Origin: Woeseiaceae bacterium
GTDB taxonomy: Bacteria; Pseudomonadota; Gammaproteobacteria; Steroidobacterales; Woeseiaceae
Direction: 5' to 3'
NCBI GenBank assembly: GCA_021773095.1
Contig: JAJFKR010000030.1
Location: 1-56,044 of the forward strand
Length of the DNA: 56,044 nt
Below are positions 20,395 through 28,729 of the stretch, piece after piece. The notes under the pieces were generated by a model, which did not search any database, was not told the origin of the DNA, and saw only the letters and a program-made list of their open reading frames with translations. Positions within the stretch are counted from its first letter, which is position 1; each line of letters begins with the position of its first letter. Both the position numbers and the translations under genes were made by a program.

Positions 20395-20744
20395 TGGCAG
20401 ATGAATGGCGCGACAGGCTATTGGCTCTACGGGCAGAACTCGAGAGCATCGCCGGTACCGGGGATGAGTCTGCGGCCGTTGTTGAGCTCGATCAGTCCAA
20501 GGTAGGTCGACTGTCCAGAATGGATGCGATTCAGGTCCAGGCTATGGCAAAGGCATCGAGCCAGCGCCGCGAAGCGGCTCTGAAGAACATAACCGCAGCC
20601 CTCAAACGCATCGATGATGATGATTTCGGGTTTTGCCGGAGTTGTGACGAGCCCATCAACCCGAAGCGCCTTGAATTCGATCCGACAGTAACACTCTGTA
20701 TCGACTGCGCGAGCAAGGCGGAGATCAGCGACGAGTTAAGGTGA
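20394..20744 (+). CDS. DksA/TraR-family C4 zinc-finger protein
   Basis: The 116-residue protein has a helical N-terminal region and a C4 zinc finger (CRSC near residue 82, CIDC near residue 102) in the layout of DksA/TraR regulators, which act at the RNA polymerase secondary channel. It is shorter than DksA itself (about 150), and I do not see a clear DxxDxA motif at the coiled-coil tip, so it may not have classical DksA activity. The TGA stop lies within a 23-bp inverted repeat. Confidence 0.8.
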   Translation: MADEWRDRLLALRAELESIAGTGDESAAVVELDQSKVGRLSRMDAIQVQAMAKASSQRREAALKNITAALKRIDDDDFGFCRSCDEPINPKRLEFDPTVTLCIDCASKAEISDELR

Positions 20745-20788
20745 CAGTGACCTTAACTACTGAGATAAGGTCACTGTCACCTTAACTC
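20733..20788. repeat. Perfect 23-bp inverted repeat, copy 1
   Basis: GAGTTAAGGTGACAGTGACC plus TTA (20733-20755) is exactly complementary to 20766-20788, with a 10-base loop. The left arm contains the stop codon of the DksA-like gene. It shares the core AAGGTGACAGTGACC with copy 2, about 140 bases downstream. Confidence 0.92.
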
Positions 20789-20926
20789 CGAAGGTTTTAC
20801 TTGTGTTTTAGGCCTTTGGGCGCTAATTTTCCCGGCAAGACGTTGATGGGGACGAGTAAGCAGCCCGATCAGGCCAAAGCGACCGGAAGATAGTGAAAGC
20901 TCCGGGCCTGAATCTGTCGAATATCA

Positions 20927-20998
20927 CCCCGGAGATAAGGTGACAGTGACCCTAACTACCGAGTTAAGGTCACTGTCACCTTATCTCCGGGGTTTTTT
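20927..20998 (+). repeat. Inverted repeat copy 2, hairpin followed by T6
   Basis: A 25-bp perfect inverted repeat (20927-20951 with 20968-20992) extends to about 30 bp with one mismatch and is followed by six T, so it can act as a terminator. It contains the same AAGGTGACAGTGACC core as copy 1. It ends less than 20 bases before the likely ileS start, which is close for a terminator. The 138 bases between the copies carry no gene. Confidence 0.9.
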
Positions 20999-21016
20999 GC
21001 GTTTTGGAGTGTGATT

Positions 21017-24000
21017 TTGAGTTTTAAGGAAGTATCAGGCAGGTATGACGGTCCGGCCCTCGAAACCGAGGTGCTGGAGTTTTGGCGTGAGCACGATGTG
21101 TTTCAGAAGACGCTGGATCAGACCGAAGGGAAGCCGCAATTCAGCTTTAACGAAGGTCCGCCAACTGCCAACGGCAAGCCAGGTATTCACCACGTCCTCG
21201 CGCGCAGCTTCAAGGACATCTTCCCGCGGTATAAAACGATGCAGGGTTATCACGTGCCGCGTAAGGCGGGTTGGGATACCCACGGTCTCCCGGTTGAGCA
21301 TGAAGTCGAAAAAGAGCTGGGCATCTTCGACAAGAAAGAAATCGAAGAAAAAGTCGGCGTTGCCGAATTCACGAAACGTTGCCGCGATTCGGTGATGCGT
21401 TACATCGGTGACTGGGAAAAGATGACGGAGCGCATGGGCTTCTGGGTCAATCTCGACGACGCTTATTACACGCTGAACAACACTTATATCGAGTCCGTCT
21501 GGAATTTACTGCAAAAGATCTGGGACAAAGACCTGATCTATCGTGGCTACAAGGTCGTGCCCTACGATCCCCGCATCGGTGCCACGTTGTCATCGCATGA
21601 ACTCGCGCTTGGCTACAAGGACGTCGAAGATCCATCGATTACTGTGCGATTCAAGATGCAGGGTGAGGACGATACGTATTTCCTCGTCTGGACAACAACG
21701 CCGTGGACGCTGCCGTCGAATCTCGCTCTGGCGGTGGGCACGGAGATCGACTACAGCTTCTGCGAGTCTGAAGGGCAGACGCTCATCGTTGCCGAAGCGT
21801 TACGCGAGGCCGTGTTCCGGGACGTAGAACATTCAGTCGTCAAAACGGTGAAAGGTGCGGAATTGGTCGGCGCGCGATACGGGCAGTTATTCGCCTATCT
21901 TAAGGTTGATGCTCCCAACGCATTCCAGGTGTTCGCTGCTGATTTTGTCAGCACGGAAAGCGGTACCGGCATCGTGCATACGGCACCGGCCTACGGTGTC
22001 GACGATCTGGCGATGGGCCAGGCAAATGACTTACCCGTTGTCCACGGTGTCGGAATCGACGGGCATTTTGTTGATGAGGTTACGCCTGTAAAAGGAATGT
22101 TCTTCAAGGATGCCGATAAGCCGCTTATTCGACTTCTGAAAGAGCGCGGCATGATGTTTCACTCGGAGCGCTATCTGCACAGCTATCCGTTCGGCTGGCG
22201 TACCGGTGATCCGATTCTCTACTACGCAAAAAACGCCTGGTATATCCGCACATCGAAATTCCGTGAGCGCATGACCGAGCTGAATCAGACGATCAACTGG
22301 GTCCCCGAGCACATCAAGGACGGTCGTTTCGGCAACTGGCTTGAGAACAACATCGACTGGGCCCTGTCGCGTGAACGCTTCTGGGGAACACCGCTGCCCG
22401 TATGGACGGACGGTGAGGGTGAGTATCATTGCATAGGATCGGTTGCCGAACTTGAAAAGCTTACCGGCAAAGAACTACGCGAGCTCGACCTGCACCGGCC
22501 CGATGTAGACGAGATCACCTTTGAAAAAGACGGCAAAACCTGGCAACGCGTTCCTGAAGTCATCGATTGCTGGTTCGACTCGGGCGCCATGTCCTACGCA
22601 CAGTGGCATTACCCGTTCGAGAACGAAGACAAGTTCGAAAAGCATTTCCCCGCTGATTACATCTGCGAAGCGATCGACCAGACACGTGGTTGGTTTTACA
22701 CACTACATGCGATATCGACACTCGTCTCCGACAGTGTCGCCTACAAGAATTGTATTTGCCTGAATCTGATCGTCGATAAAGACGGCAAGAAGATGTCGAA
22801 GTCGGTTGGCAACATCATCAATCCCTACGACGTGTTCGATACGGTGGGAGCCGATGCACTGCGCTGGTATTTCCTTGCACGACTGTCGCCGGATGTGCCT
22901 AAGCGCGTGTCCGTGGATATCGTCGCCGACGTTGCGAGTTCCTTTATCAATACGTTCTGGAACACCTACGGCTTTTTCGTTCTTTATGCACGTCTCGACA
23001 ATGTTGACCTCAGTCGGCAGATTGCTCCCCAAGATCGCCCGGAGATTGACCGGTGGGCATTGGCATTGCTGTACAAGACCATTACGACTGTCACGGAATC
23101 ACTAGATAATTTTGATGCGAAATCAGCCGGCGAGGCGCTGGAATCGTTCGTGGATCAACTCAGTAATTGGTACGTGCGCCGAAATCGCCGCCGTTTCTGG
23201 AAGTCTACCGATCCGGAAGATACTCAAGCCGCTTACCTGACCTTGTACGAGTGCCTGCACGCAGCGCATAAGCTCATGGCACCGTTTATTCCGTTCCTGG
23301 CTGAGAACGTTTATCAAAACCTGGTCAGGAGTGTTGATACCGACGCGCCTGAATCGGTGCATATGGCTGAATGGCCAGTAGCGGATGCCGGCTGGCAAAA
23401 CGATGAGCTGTTGTTCGATATCGATGTTGTACAGAAGGTCGTTGGACTGGCGCGAGCGGCGCGCGGTCAGTCCGGCGTCCGGACACGTCAACCACTGGCT
23501 CGGCTCCTGGTGCGTGCACCCAGCGACGCTGCCGCCAAAGCGCTGGACAGTCATCAGGGTCAGATTCTCGAGGAACTCAACGTCAAGTCGATCGAGTTCA
23601 TCGCTCGTGATGCCGGACTTGTGAGCTATAGGATCAAGCCGAATTTGCCGCGTATCGGCAAACAGTACGGCAAGCTGATCCCGGTGATTCGAAAAGCCCT
23701 GGAAGAAGCCGACGGCGCAGCGATTGCGAGTGCGGCCGCGAATGGTCAGACCTTCGACGTTGAAGTCGATGGCCGGACAATATCGTTTGAGGGCGACGAT
23801 GTACTCATCGAGACGAGCTCAGCAGAGGGGTACGCTTGTGCCGAAGATTCCGGCTACCTGACAGCGCTCGACACGACGCTAAATGATGACCTGATCAACG
23901 AAGGATTTGCTCGTGAACTGGTTCGCTCAGTGCAGGATGCCCGCAAGCAGGCGGGTCTTGAGGTGTCCGATCGAATTACGCTGGGCGTGTCTGGTTCGGA

Positions 24001-24148
24001 TGCCGTCGAGAAAGCAATAATCGTGCATCGTGATTACGTCATGAGTGAGACTCTGGCAACTCATTGGGAGGTTGGTCAGTCCGCTCCGCTCTACGCTGAG
24101 GAACGCGACCTTGGTGAAGATCACTGGACGATTGAGATCAGTCGCTAA
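21017..24148 (+). CDS. ileS: Isoleucyl-tRNA synthetase, IleRS2 type with swapped GXHH motif
   Basis: IleS charges tRNA-Ile. The 1043-residue protein is of the longer IleRS2 (eukaryote-like) type. The class I signature, normally HXGH, reads GIHH (56-59) in NGKPGIHHVLARS, while KMSKS (592-596) is intact. The CP1 editing domain lies between them (around DPSITVRFKM onward), and an anticodon-binding domain and C-terminal extension follow. GGAG at 21006-21009 is 7 bases before a TTG at 21017 but only 1 base before the GTG at 21011, so TTG is taken. The stop overlaps the convergent AraC gene by 4 bases. No lspA neighbour, unlike many ileS1 loci. Confidence 0.94.
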   Translation: MSFKEVSGRYDGPALETEVLEFWREHDVFQKTLDQTEGKPQFSFNEGPPTANGKPGIHHVLARSFKDIFPRYKTMQGYHVPRKAGWDTHGLPVEHEVEKELGIFDKKEIEEKVGVAEFTKRCRDSVMRYIGDWEKMTERMGFWVNLDDAYYTLNNTYIESVWNLLQKIWDKDLIYRGYKVVPYDPRIGATLSSHELALGYKDVEDPSITVRFKMQGEDDTYFLVWTTTPWTLPSNLALAVGTEIDYSFCESEGQTLIVAEALREAVFRDVEHSVVKTVKGAELVGARYGQLFAYLKVDAPNAFQVFAADFVSTESGTGIVHTAPAYGVDDLAMGQANDLPVVHGVGIDGHFVDEVTPVKGMFFKDADKPLIRLLKERGMMFHSERYLHSYPFGWRTGDPILYYAKNAWYIRTSKFRERMTELNQTINWVPEHIKDGRFGNWLENNIDWALSRERFWGTPLPVWTDGEGEYHCIGSVAELEKLTGKELRELDLHRPDVDEITFEKDGKTWQRVPEVIDCWFDSGAMSYAQWHYPFENEDKFEKHFPADYICEAIDQTRGWFYTLHAISTLVSDSVAYKNCICLNLIVDKDGKKMSKSVGNIINPYDVFDTVGADALRWYFLARLSPDVPKRVSVDIVADVASSFINTFWNTYGFFVLYARLDNVDLSRQIAPQDRPEIDRWALALLYKTITTVTESLDNFDAKSAGEALESFVDQLSNWYVRRNRRRFWKSTDPEDTQAAYLTLYECLHAAHKLMAPFIPFLAENVYQNLVRSVDTDAPESVHMAEWPVADAGWQNDELLFDIDVVQKVVGLARAARGQSGVRTRQPLARLLVRAPSDAAAKALDSHQGQILEELNVKSIEFIARDAGLVSYRIKPNLPRIGKQYGKLIPVIRKALEEADGAAIASAAANGQTFDVEVDGRTISFEGDDVLIETSSAEGYACAEDSGYLTALDTTLNDDLINEGFARELVRSVQDARKQAGLEVSDRITLGVSGSDAVEKAIIVHRDYVMSETLATHWEVGQSAPLYAEERDLGEDHWTIEISR

Positions 24149-25059
24149 GAGTTACTCGCGGTAGTGGTTCCACTTTGCCGCCTGAATTGTCCCGGCGCCA
24201 GACCCGTGTGCTTTTTGAAAAACCTCGTGAAGTACGATGGGTCGGCAAAGCCGAGGCTGTGTGAGACTCCGGCGATTGTTTTCTCTGTGTAGACAAGGTT
24301 TCGTCGCGCGGCGAGCAACAAACGTTCATGCACCGCCTCCAGCGCGGACTTATTGCTTATTTTCCGGCAAACAGTGTTTAGATGGGACGGTGTTATACCC
24401 ATCGCGTTCGCGTATTTTGACAAAGCCCAATGCGATTTGTGATGTTGATCGACCAGTGTTCGGAATCGCGCGAAATGCAGACCAGCCCGGCTGGGTTGAG
24501 CGTTTGACCCTGAACGCGGTGCGGTACGCCTGACCAGCCAGAGCGCAAGAAGTCCGATCAGGTAATTCAGTGTCAATTCCTGCAGCGCGAGGTTCTGGTC
24601 GTATTCGCGCTGGATGCCTGCAAATAACATTTCGACATAGGCTGAATCCTCGTTTGCAGCGGTGATTCCATGCTTCGCAAACACATTGCCGTGATCTCTG
24701 ATTTTCCGTGCGAGGTCATTGACAACCATTGAGGTTATGGACAACACAAAACCAGCGGAGTCCTTCGCCCACTCAAACTCGTGGACGCATCGTTCTGGAA
24801 TAACCAGTACGCAAGGCGCGGATATGTCGTAGACAATTGAGTCAATGCGGGCACTGCCACTGCCTTCCTGAACAAAGAAAAACTGCGTCAGTTTGCTGTG
24901 CCGATGTGGGTGGATGCGCCAGTCGTGCAGCTGGCTGCGCTCGACGAGCCGCTCGCTGTGAACCAGCTCCGCTGTTGGCCACGAATCGTCATCCTGATAA
25001 AAGTCCACGATTGGAACCTGTTCGCCCGAGGAATGTGCGGTAGTCTTTGTGGTTGTCAT
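24145..25059 (-). CDS. AraC-family regulator, divergent from ligAB
   Basis: The 304-residue regulator has an N-terminal cupin-like sensor domain (HPHRHSKLTQFFFV) and a C-terminal pair of helix-turn-helix units (SKYANAMGITPSHLNTVCRK and the GFADPSYFTRFFKKHTG signature). Proteins of this layout include activators of 4-hydroxybenzoate and protocatechuate genes. It is read away from ligAB, 147 bases apart, so control of ligAB is the natural guess. The ATG at 25059 is preferred over one 33 bases upstream. It resembles the second AraC protein next to pobA. Confidence 0.88.
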   Translation of the reverse strand: MTTTKTTAHSSGEQVPIVDFYQDDDSWPTAELVHSERLVERSQLHDWRIHPHRHSKLTQFFFVQEGSGSARIDSIVYDISAPCVLVIPERCVHEFEWAKDSAGFVLSITSMVVNDLARKIRDHGNVFAKHGITAANEDSAYVEMLFAGIQREYDQNLALQELTLNYLIGLLALWLVRRTAPRSGSNAQPSRAGLHFARFRTLVDQHHKSHWALSKYANAMGITPSHLNTVCRKISNKSALEAVHERLLLAARRNLVYTEKTIAGVSHSLGFADPSYFTRFFKKHTGLAPGQFRRQSGTTTASNS

Positions 25060-25156
25060 GATGTGCCTGGAAGCATCGGATGGTCCTGCCATCCTGCATC
25101 ATATGGCCAACAAAACCCATGAAAAGTACTATTATCGGCGGCATTTTTGCCTATTT

Positions 25157-25193
25157 TTGACATCTTAATCGTCCGAAAATGCCATTTTTCGGA
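25157..25193 (+). promoter_or_regulatory. Candidate ligAB promoter and palindrome
   Basis: TTGACA (25157-25162) is a perfect -35 box, but no good -10 lies at 17 bases. This is the shape expected of an activator-dependent promoter. An almost perfect palindrome, TCCGAAAAT-GCC-ATTTTTCGGA (25172-25193, one base unequal), sits where the -10 would be, just before the ligA ribosome site. A bound regulator or an mRNA hairpin are both possible. Confidence 0.45.
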
Positions 25194-25206
25194 TAAGGAG
25201 CAGGGA

Positions 25207-25608
25207 GTGAGCTGGAAAAAGCACGACTACGACGATATTCCGGGCACTTACGTGTTTGACGGTGAAACGTCGCATTCCGGGTATGCGCTGAACAAACTAC
25301 TGTTTTCATTTAATCACGAAGAATCACGTCAGGAGTTTGCCGGTGACCCCTCAGCGTATGCCGACAAGTTCGCTTTGAGCGATGCACAAAAAAAGGCCCT
25401 GATCGAGGATGATTTTCTTGGCCTGTTGCGCCTCGGGGCGAACATCTATTTTCTTGCCAAGCTTGCCGTGCCACGCGGTTTCACGATTCAGGACGCCGGT
25501 GCCGCCTTTCAGGGAATTGAGACGGAGGATTTCCGAGCAAATTTGACGGCTAAGGCCGATGACCTCGAGGCCAAGCTGGAAAAAATCGGAGGATACTGGC
25601 ATGGCTAG
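25207..25608 (+). CDS. ligA: Protocatechuate 4,5-dioxygenase alpha subunit LigA
   Basis: LigA is the small helical subunit of the extradiol ring-cleavage dioxygenase that converts protocatechuate to 4-carboxy-2-hydroxymuconate-6-semialdehyde. The 133 residues match the family (GYALNKLLFSFNHEESR). The GTG start at 25207 is set by AGGAG 6 bases upstream, so an upstream open stretch is excluded. The end overlaps ligB by 8 bases (ATGGCTAG), ensuring equal subunit synthesis. Confidence 0.94.
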   Translation: MSWKKHDYDDIPGTYVFDGETSHSGYALNKLLFSFNHEESRQEFAGDPSAYADKFALSDAQKKALIEDDFLGLLRLGANIYFLAKLAVPRGFTIQDAGAAFQGIETEDFRANLTAKADDLEAKLEKIGGYWHG

Positions 25609-26446
25609 AATCGTCGGCGGAGTGACCACTTCCCACATACCGGCTATCGGTCTTGCGATGGCCGGGGGCAACGAAAACGAACCTTACTGGAAACGTTTCT
25701 TTGCAGGGTACGAACCGGTAAAGGAATGGCTGGCAAAGGTAGACCCGGACATAGCGATCGTCGTCTATAACGATCACGGCCTGAATTTCTTCCTGGACAA
25801 GGTACCCACATTTGCGATTGGCTGTGCCGACCACTACGAGAATGCGGATGAGGGTTGGGGGCTGCAGACGCTCGCCAGTTTCGACGGGGACGTGGAGTTT
25901 TCCTGGCACCTTGCCGAGTCTCTGATTAACCAGGACTTTGATATGACGACCTGCCAGGAAATGCTGGTCGATCACGGCTTCATCGTTCCCATGGCGCTGA
26001 TGTGGCGGCATCTGCCCGAATGGCCGGTGCAAGCCATCCCGCTCGCCGTGAATACGGTGCAGCACCCACTAACCAGCGCACGACGTTGCCTGGCTCTTGG
26101 TAAAGCGCTGCAGAAGGCTGTTGAAAGTTATCCGGACGACAAAAAGGTCGTCATCTTCGGTACAGGCGGCATGTCCCACCAGTTGCAGGGCGAGCGCGCT
26201 GGACACATCGATGTTGACTTCGATTTGCAATGTATGGAATCGCTCATCACTGATCCTGAATGGCTGGCCGGTCTTAGCAATTCCCACATTATTGAGAAGG
26301 CAGGCACTGAAGGAATCGAGATCATCATGTGGCTCGTCATGCGTGGTGCGCTGCAGGCGAATGTCAATGTTGTACACAAGCACTACCATGTACCGGTTTC
26401 CAACTGCGGTGCCGGAGTTCTGGTGCTGGAAAACGCTGAAAATTGA
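25601..26446 (+). CDS. ligB: Protocatechuate 4,5-dioxygenase beta subunit LigB
   Basis: LigB is the catalytic subunit, holding a non-heme Fe(II) that opens protocatechuate between C4 and C5. The 281-residue protein keeps the iron ligands of the family: His12 in TTSHIPAIG, His59 in YNDHGLNFF, and a C-terminal Glu in GTEGIEIIMW, plus the catalytic His in GGMSHQLQG. The start ATG has GGAGG 8 bases upstream within ligA. The gene ends 1 base before the stop of the convergent dehalogenase-like gene. Gallate or related diols might also be cleaved. Confidence 0.95.
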   Translation: MARIVGGVTTSHIPAIGLAMAGGNENEPYWKRFFAGYEPVKEWLAKVDPDIAIVVYNDHGLNFFLDKVPTFAIGCADHYENADEGWGLQTLASFDGDVEFSWHLAESLINQDFDMTTCQEMLVDHGFIVPMALMWRHLPEWPVQAIPLAVNTVQHPLTSARRCLALGKALQKAVESYPDDKKVVIFGTGGMSHQLQGERAGHIDVDFDLQCMESLITDPEWLAGLSNSHIIEKAGTEGIEIIMWLVMRGALQANVNVVHKHYHVPVSNCGAGVLVLENAEN

Positions 26447-26447
26447 G

Positions 26448-28664
26448 TTAGTCGGGGTCCGCTTTTCGGTAGGGATCAAACAAGGATGTATCGGCCTGGT
26501 GGGAATCTGACCGCGCGACAGCTGGCGTCGGCACATAGTGTTCAGGCTTGCTGCCGCCAATGCTGACGCGACGCGATGCCTCCGACGGTGTCTCCAGTAA
26601 TTTTGCCGCTGCGATGGCCGCCTTGCGATCAGGAAAAAAGGCGATACCCTGAGCATTCGGCGGCGGCATTGCATTCGCATTGTAATAGGCGATCTTCTGT
26701 TTATCCGCATCGACATGCCGCGTCAGATCGAGATCCCGCTTGTTCACGCCCTTGCGCGGTTCGACACAAAGTCCGTCAACGATCTCAAGATCGAGCCACC
26801 ATTTCTTGGCAGGATTACGCACGCCATGACGCAGCCAGTCGTCGAGTCGTGTTGCGATTGGCACCAGCAGCGGTTTGAGCCAGCGTGCGTTGATGCCCAG
26901 CCAGCTTGCAACCTGGGTCGCGATCGGCCCGTCCCAGCTCACAACTTTGTTCAAGGGGCAAGTCTTCATACAGCGACCGCAGGCCAGACCGCGCTGATTC
27001 GTCAGGCGGTAACGCGCGCAGCGTTCGGCGTCGAGTTTCCACATCTCGTAGCCGTTGAACATCACCTTGTCACCCCAGGTAATCGCATCGCACGGGCATT
27101 CGCGTGCGCACTTGTAGCAGTTTGAACAAAAGTATTGCAGACCAAAATCGATCGGCTTGTCCACCACTAGCGGCATGTCGGTGGTCAGGACGACGGACTT
27201 GAATCGCGGACCCACAAACGGATTCAGAACCAACTCACCGATTCGGCTTAGCTCGCCAAGGCCGGCCAGCAGGATCAATGGTAATTGCAGCACCTCGGAA
27301 TCAGCATTCGTTTGTGCCCGGGCGGAAAAACCCAGGCCGCGCAGATGCTCACTCATAACACCGGAAATGACAGCGCCACGCATATACGCGCGCATAGACT
27401 GTGCGCCGGAAATAAAATCATCGCCCGATGCACCTTCCATCGTGTCAAATTCCTGGTCGATTAACATGACGACCGCGAACTTGTGATGACATTCAATAGC
27501 TTCGCCGCACTCATCGTGCGAGTACCAGGCATAGCGCGGGATTTCGCAAACGCCCGTCAGCTCCGCACCCATGAAATAAGACAAAGATTTCAACGCCCGC
27601 GTATTTTCTGCTGCGTCGCCACAGGACTTCGCAATTCGATTTGCGACCGGGCCGTCCTGATACGGAACCATGGCACTGATCTGATTCAGCATGGCGGTTG
27701 CCAGCGGATGCTTAAACGCGAAGCGGGAGCGTTCGAGCTGTGTTTTCTTGCCGAGATCCCCGTGGATAGCGCGCTCAAAAAACGCCGCACGCTTCGGTAC
27801 ACGAGGTACCTCGTCATCGAGAATCAGCGTCGTTGGTTTGTCGACACGCTGCACGGTTTCCATCGCATACTTGCTTAGGTGGGTTGGTCTGCGCCTTTGG
27901 CGCCAACGCTCGAGTCCTGATGTGGCGCCACCTAAACCGAGGCTGTAAGCCAGCCCTCTCGCCTTGCGTGCTTTGTCAGGGTCGAGCGGCATGTCAATCG
28001 AGAGTGCGTAGTCCGTTGTCACGGCACAGACTGAAAACTGCTCGCCGAGATAAGGATTCAGAATTTTTCGATTGCCCCTGACGCCGAGGCCCGCCAGAAC
28101 AGTGAGCCGATCCAGATCGACGTCACCATGGTGTGCATCGTGGGCGACCGCCGAAAATCCCATGAGCTGAATGTGATTCGCAACGCTGATGGCGATTTCA
28201 TAGGCACGCAATGTGGATGCTGCGGCGATCGAACCTCCCACCCAGTCACTGGCCAGCGTGCCTGTCTCCGGAATACGGCTATGCTCAACCAGAACGACAA
28301 TTGCATGGCTGTGAGGCAGTGGTGTCGAATTACTGAGCCAGCATGAATCCGACATTGAGCAAATCGCCACCTGGCTGGCGTTGAGAAAATACGCCGAGCC
28401 TTTGATATCGATCGTGCGTCTGTGCAGGTCATCGGGAACGGGTGCTTTTGCCGTGACGGGGTCGTCATTCCTCAAGCTGTGAAACACCCGGTGGTATTTC
28501 GCAATCGAATGACAAAGTCCGTCGCGCGTCGCGTCGTCGAGTTGCGGCCGTGTAATCCTCGCCAGCTCGAGTTCCCGCTGCAGGACGTCGCGGCTTCTGG
28601 TAAGGCGCTCCAGAGGATAAGGGCCGAGATGATAAGGTCTTGATTTCTTCGGGGAAAATATCAC
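26448..28664 (-). CDS. Reductive-dehalogenase-like corrinoid iron-sulfur protein
   Basis: This 738-residue protein has the C-terminal pair of 4Fe-4S motifs of reductive dehalogenases: CX2CX2CX3CP from Cys513 and CX12CX2CX3CP ending near 570. Before them is a nitroreductase-like corrinoid domain (HHKFAVVMLID, then LLAGLGELSRIGELVLNPF). A second, more diverged copy of the same fold lies in the N-terminal half (HAIVVLVEHSRIP, LAGLGVRGNRKILNPYL). There is no Tat signal and no fused reductase. This resembles cytoplasmic 'catabolic' dehalogenases such as BhbA/NpRdhA, which act on halogenated 4-hydroxybenzoates or phenols. GTG at 28664 is the likely start; TTG at 28670 is possible and ribosome sites are weak. 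A non-dehalogenating relative (epoxyqueuosine-reductase-like) is the main alternative. Confidence 0.75.
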   Translation of the reverse strand: MIFSPKKSRPYHLGPYPLERLTRSRDVLQRELELARITRPQLDDATRDGLCHSIAKYHRVFHSLRNDDPVTAKAPVPDDLHRRTIDIKGSAYFLNASQVAICSMSDSCWLSNSTPLPHSHAIVVLVEHSRIPETGTLASDWVGGSIAAASTLRAYEIAISVANHIQLMGFSAVAHDAHHGDVDLDRLTVLAGLGVRGNRKILNPYLGEQFSVCAVTTDYALSIDMPLDPDKARKARGLAYSLGLGGATSGLERWRQRRRPTHLSKYAMETVQRVDKPTTLILDDEVPRVPKRAAFFERAIHGDLGKKTQLERSRFAFKHPLATAMLNQISAMVPYQDGPVANRIAKSCGDAAENTRALKSLSYFMGAELTGVCEIPRYAWYSHDECGEAIECHHKFAVVMLIDQEFDTMEGASGDDFISGAQSMRAYMRGAVISGVMSEHLRGLGFSARAQTNADSEVLQLPLILLAGLGELSRIGELVLNPFVGPRFKSVVLTTDMPLVVDKPIDFGLQYFCSNCYKCARECPCDAITWGDKVMFNGYEMWKLDAERCARYRLTNQRGLACGRCMKTCPLNKVVSWDGPIATQVASWLGINARWLKPLLVPIATRLDDWLRHGVRNPAKKWWLDLEIVDGLCVEPRKGVNKRDLDLTRHVDADKQKIAYYNANAMPPPNAQGIAFFPDRKAAIAAAKLLETPSEASRRVSIGGSKPEHYVPTPAVARSDSHQADTSLFDPYRKADPD

Positions 28665-28670
28665 TTTCAA

Positions 28671-28692
28671 AAGTGTAATATATAGTACACTT
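28671..28692. promoter_or_regulatory. Candidate TetR operator, divergent promoter
   Basis: AAGTGTA-N8-TACACTT is a perfect palindrome between the divergent dehalogenase-like and aldehyde dehydrogenase genes. Its inner 17 bases (28674-28690) fit TGTA-N6-AGTACAC, shared with two promoters downstream. TATAGT inside it could serve as a -10 box. Confidence 0.6.
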
Positions 28693-28729
28693 CGATTCCA
28701 GCATCTTTTGAACTTGATCGAGGAATGAA

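Noticed and set aside
27483..27878. Plus-strand open frame inside the dehalogenase-like gene
   Set aside because: It lies wholly within a strongly supported minus-strand gene and has no ribosome site or family match.
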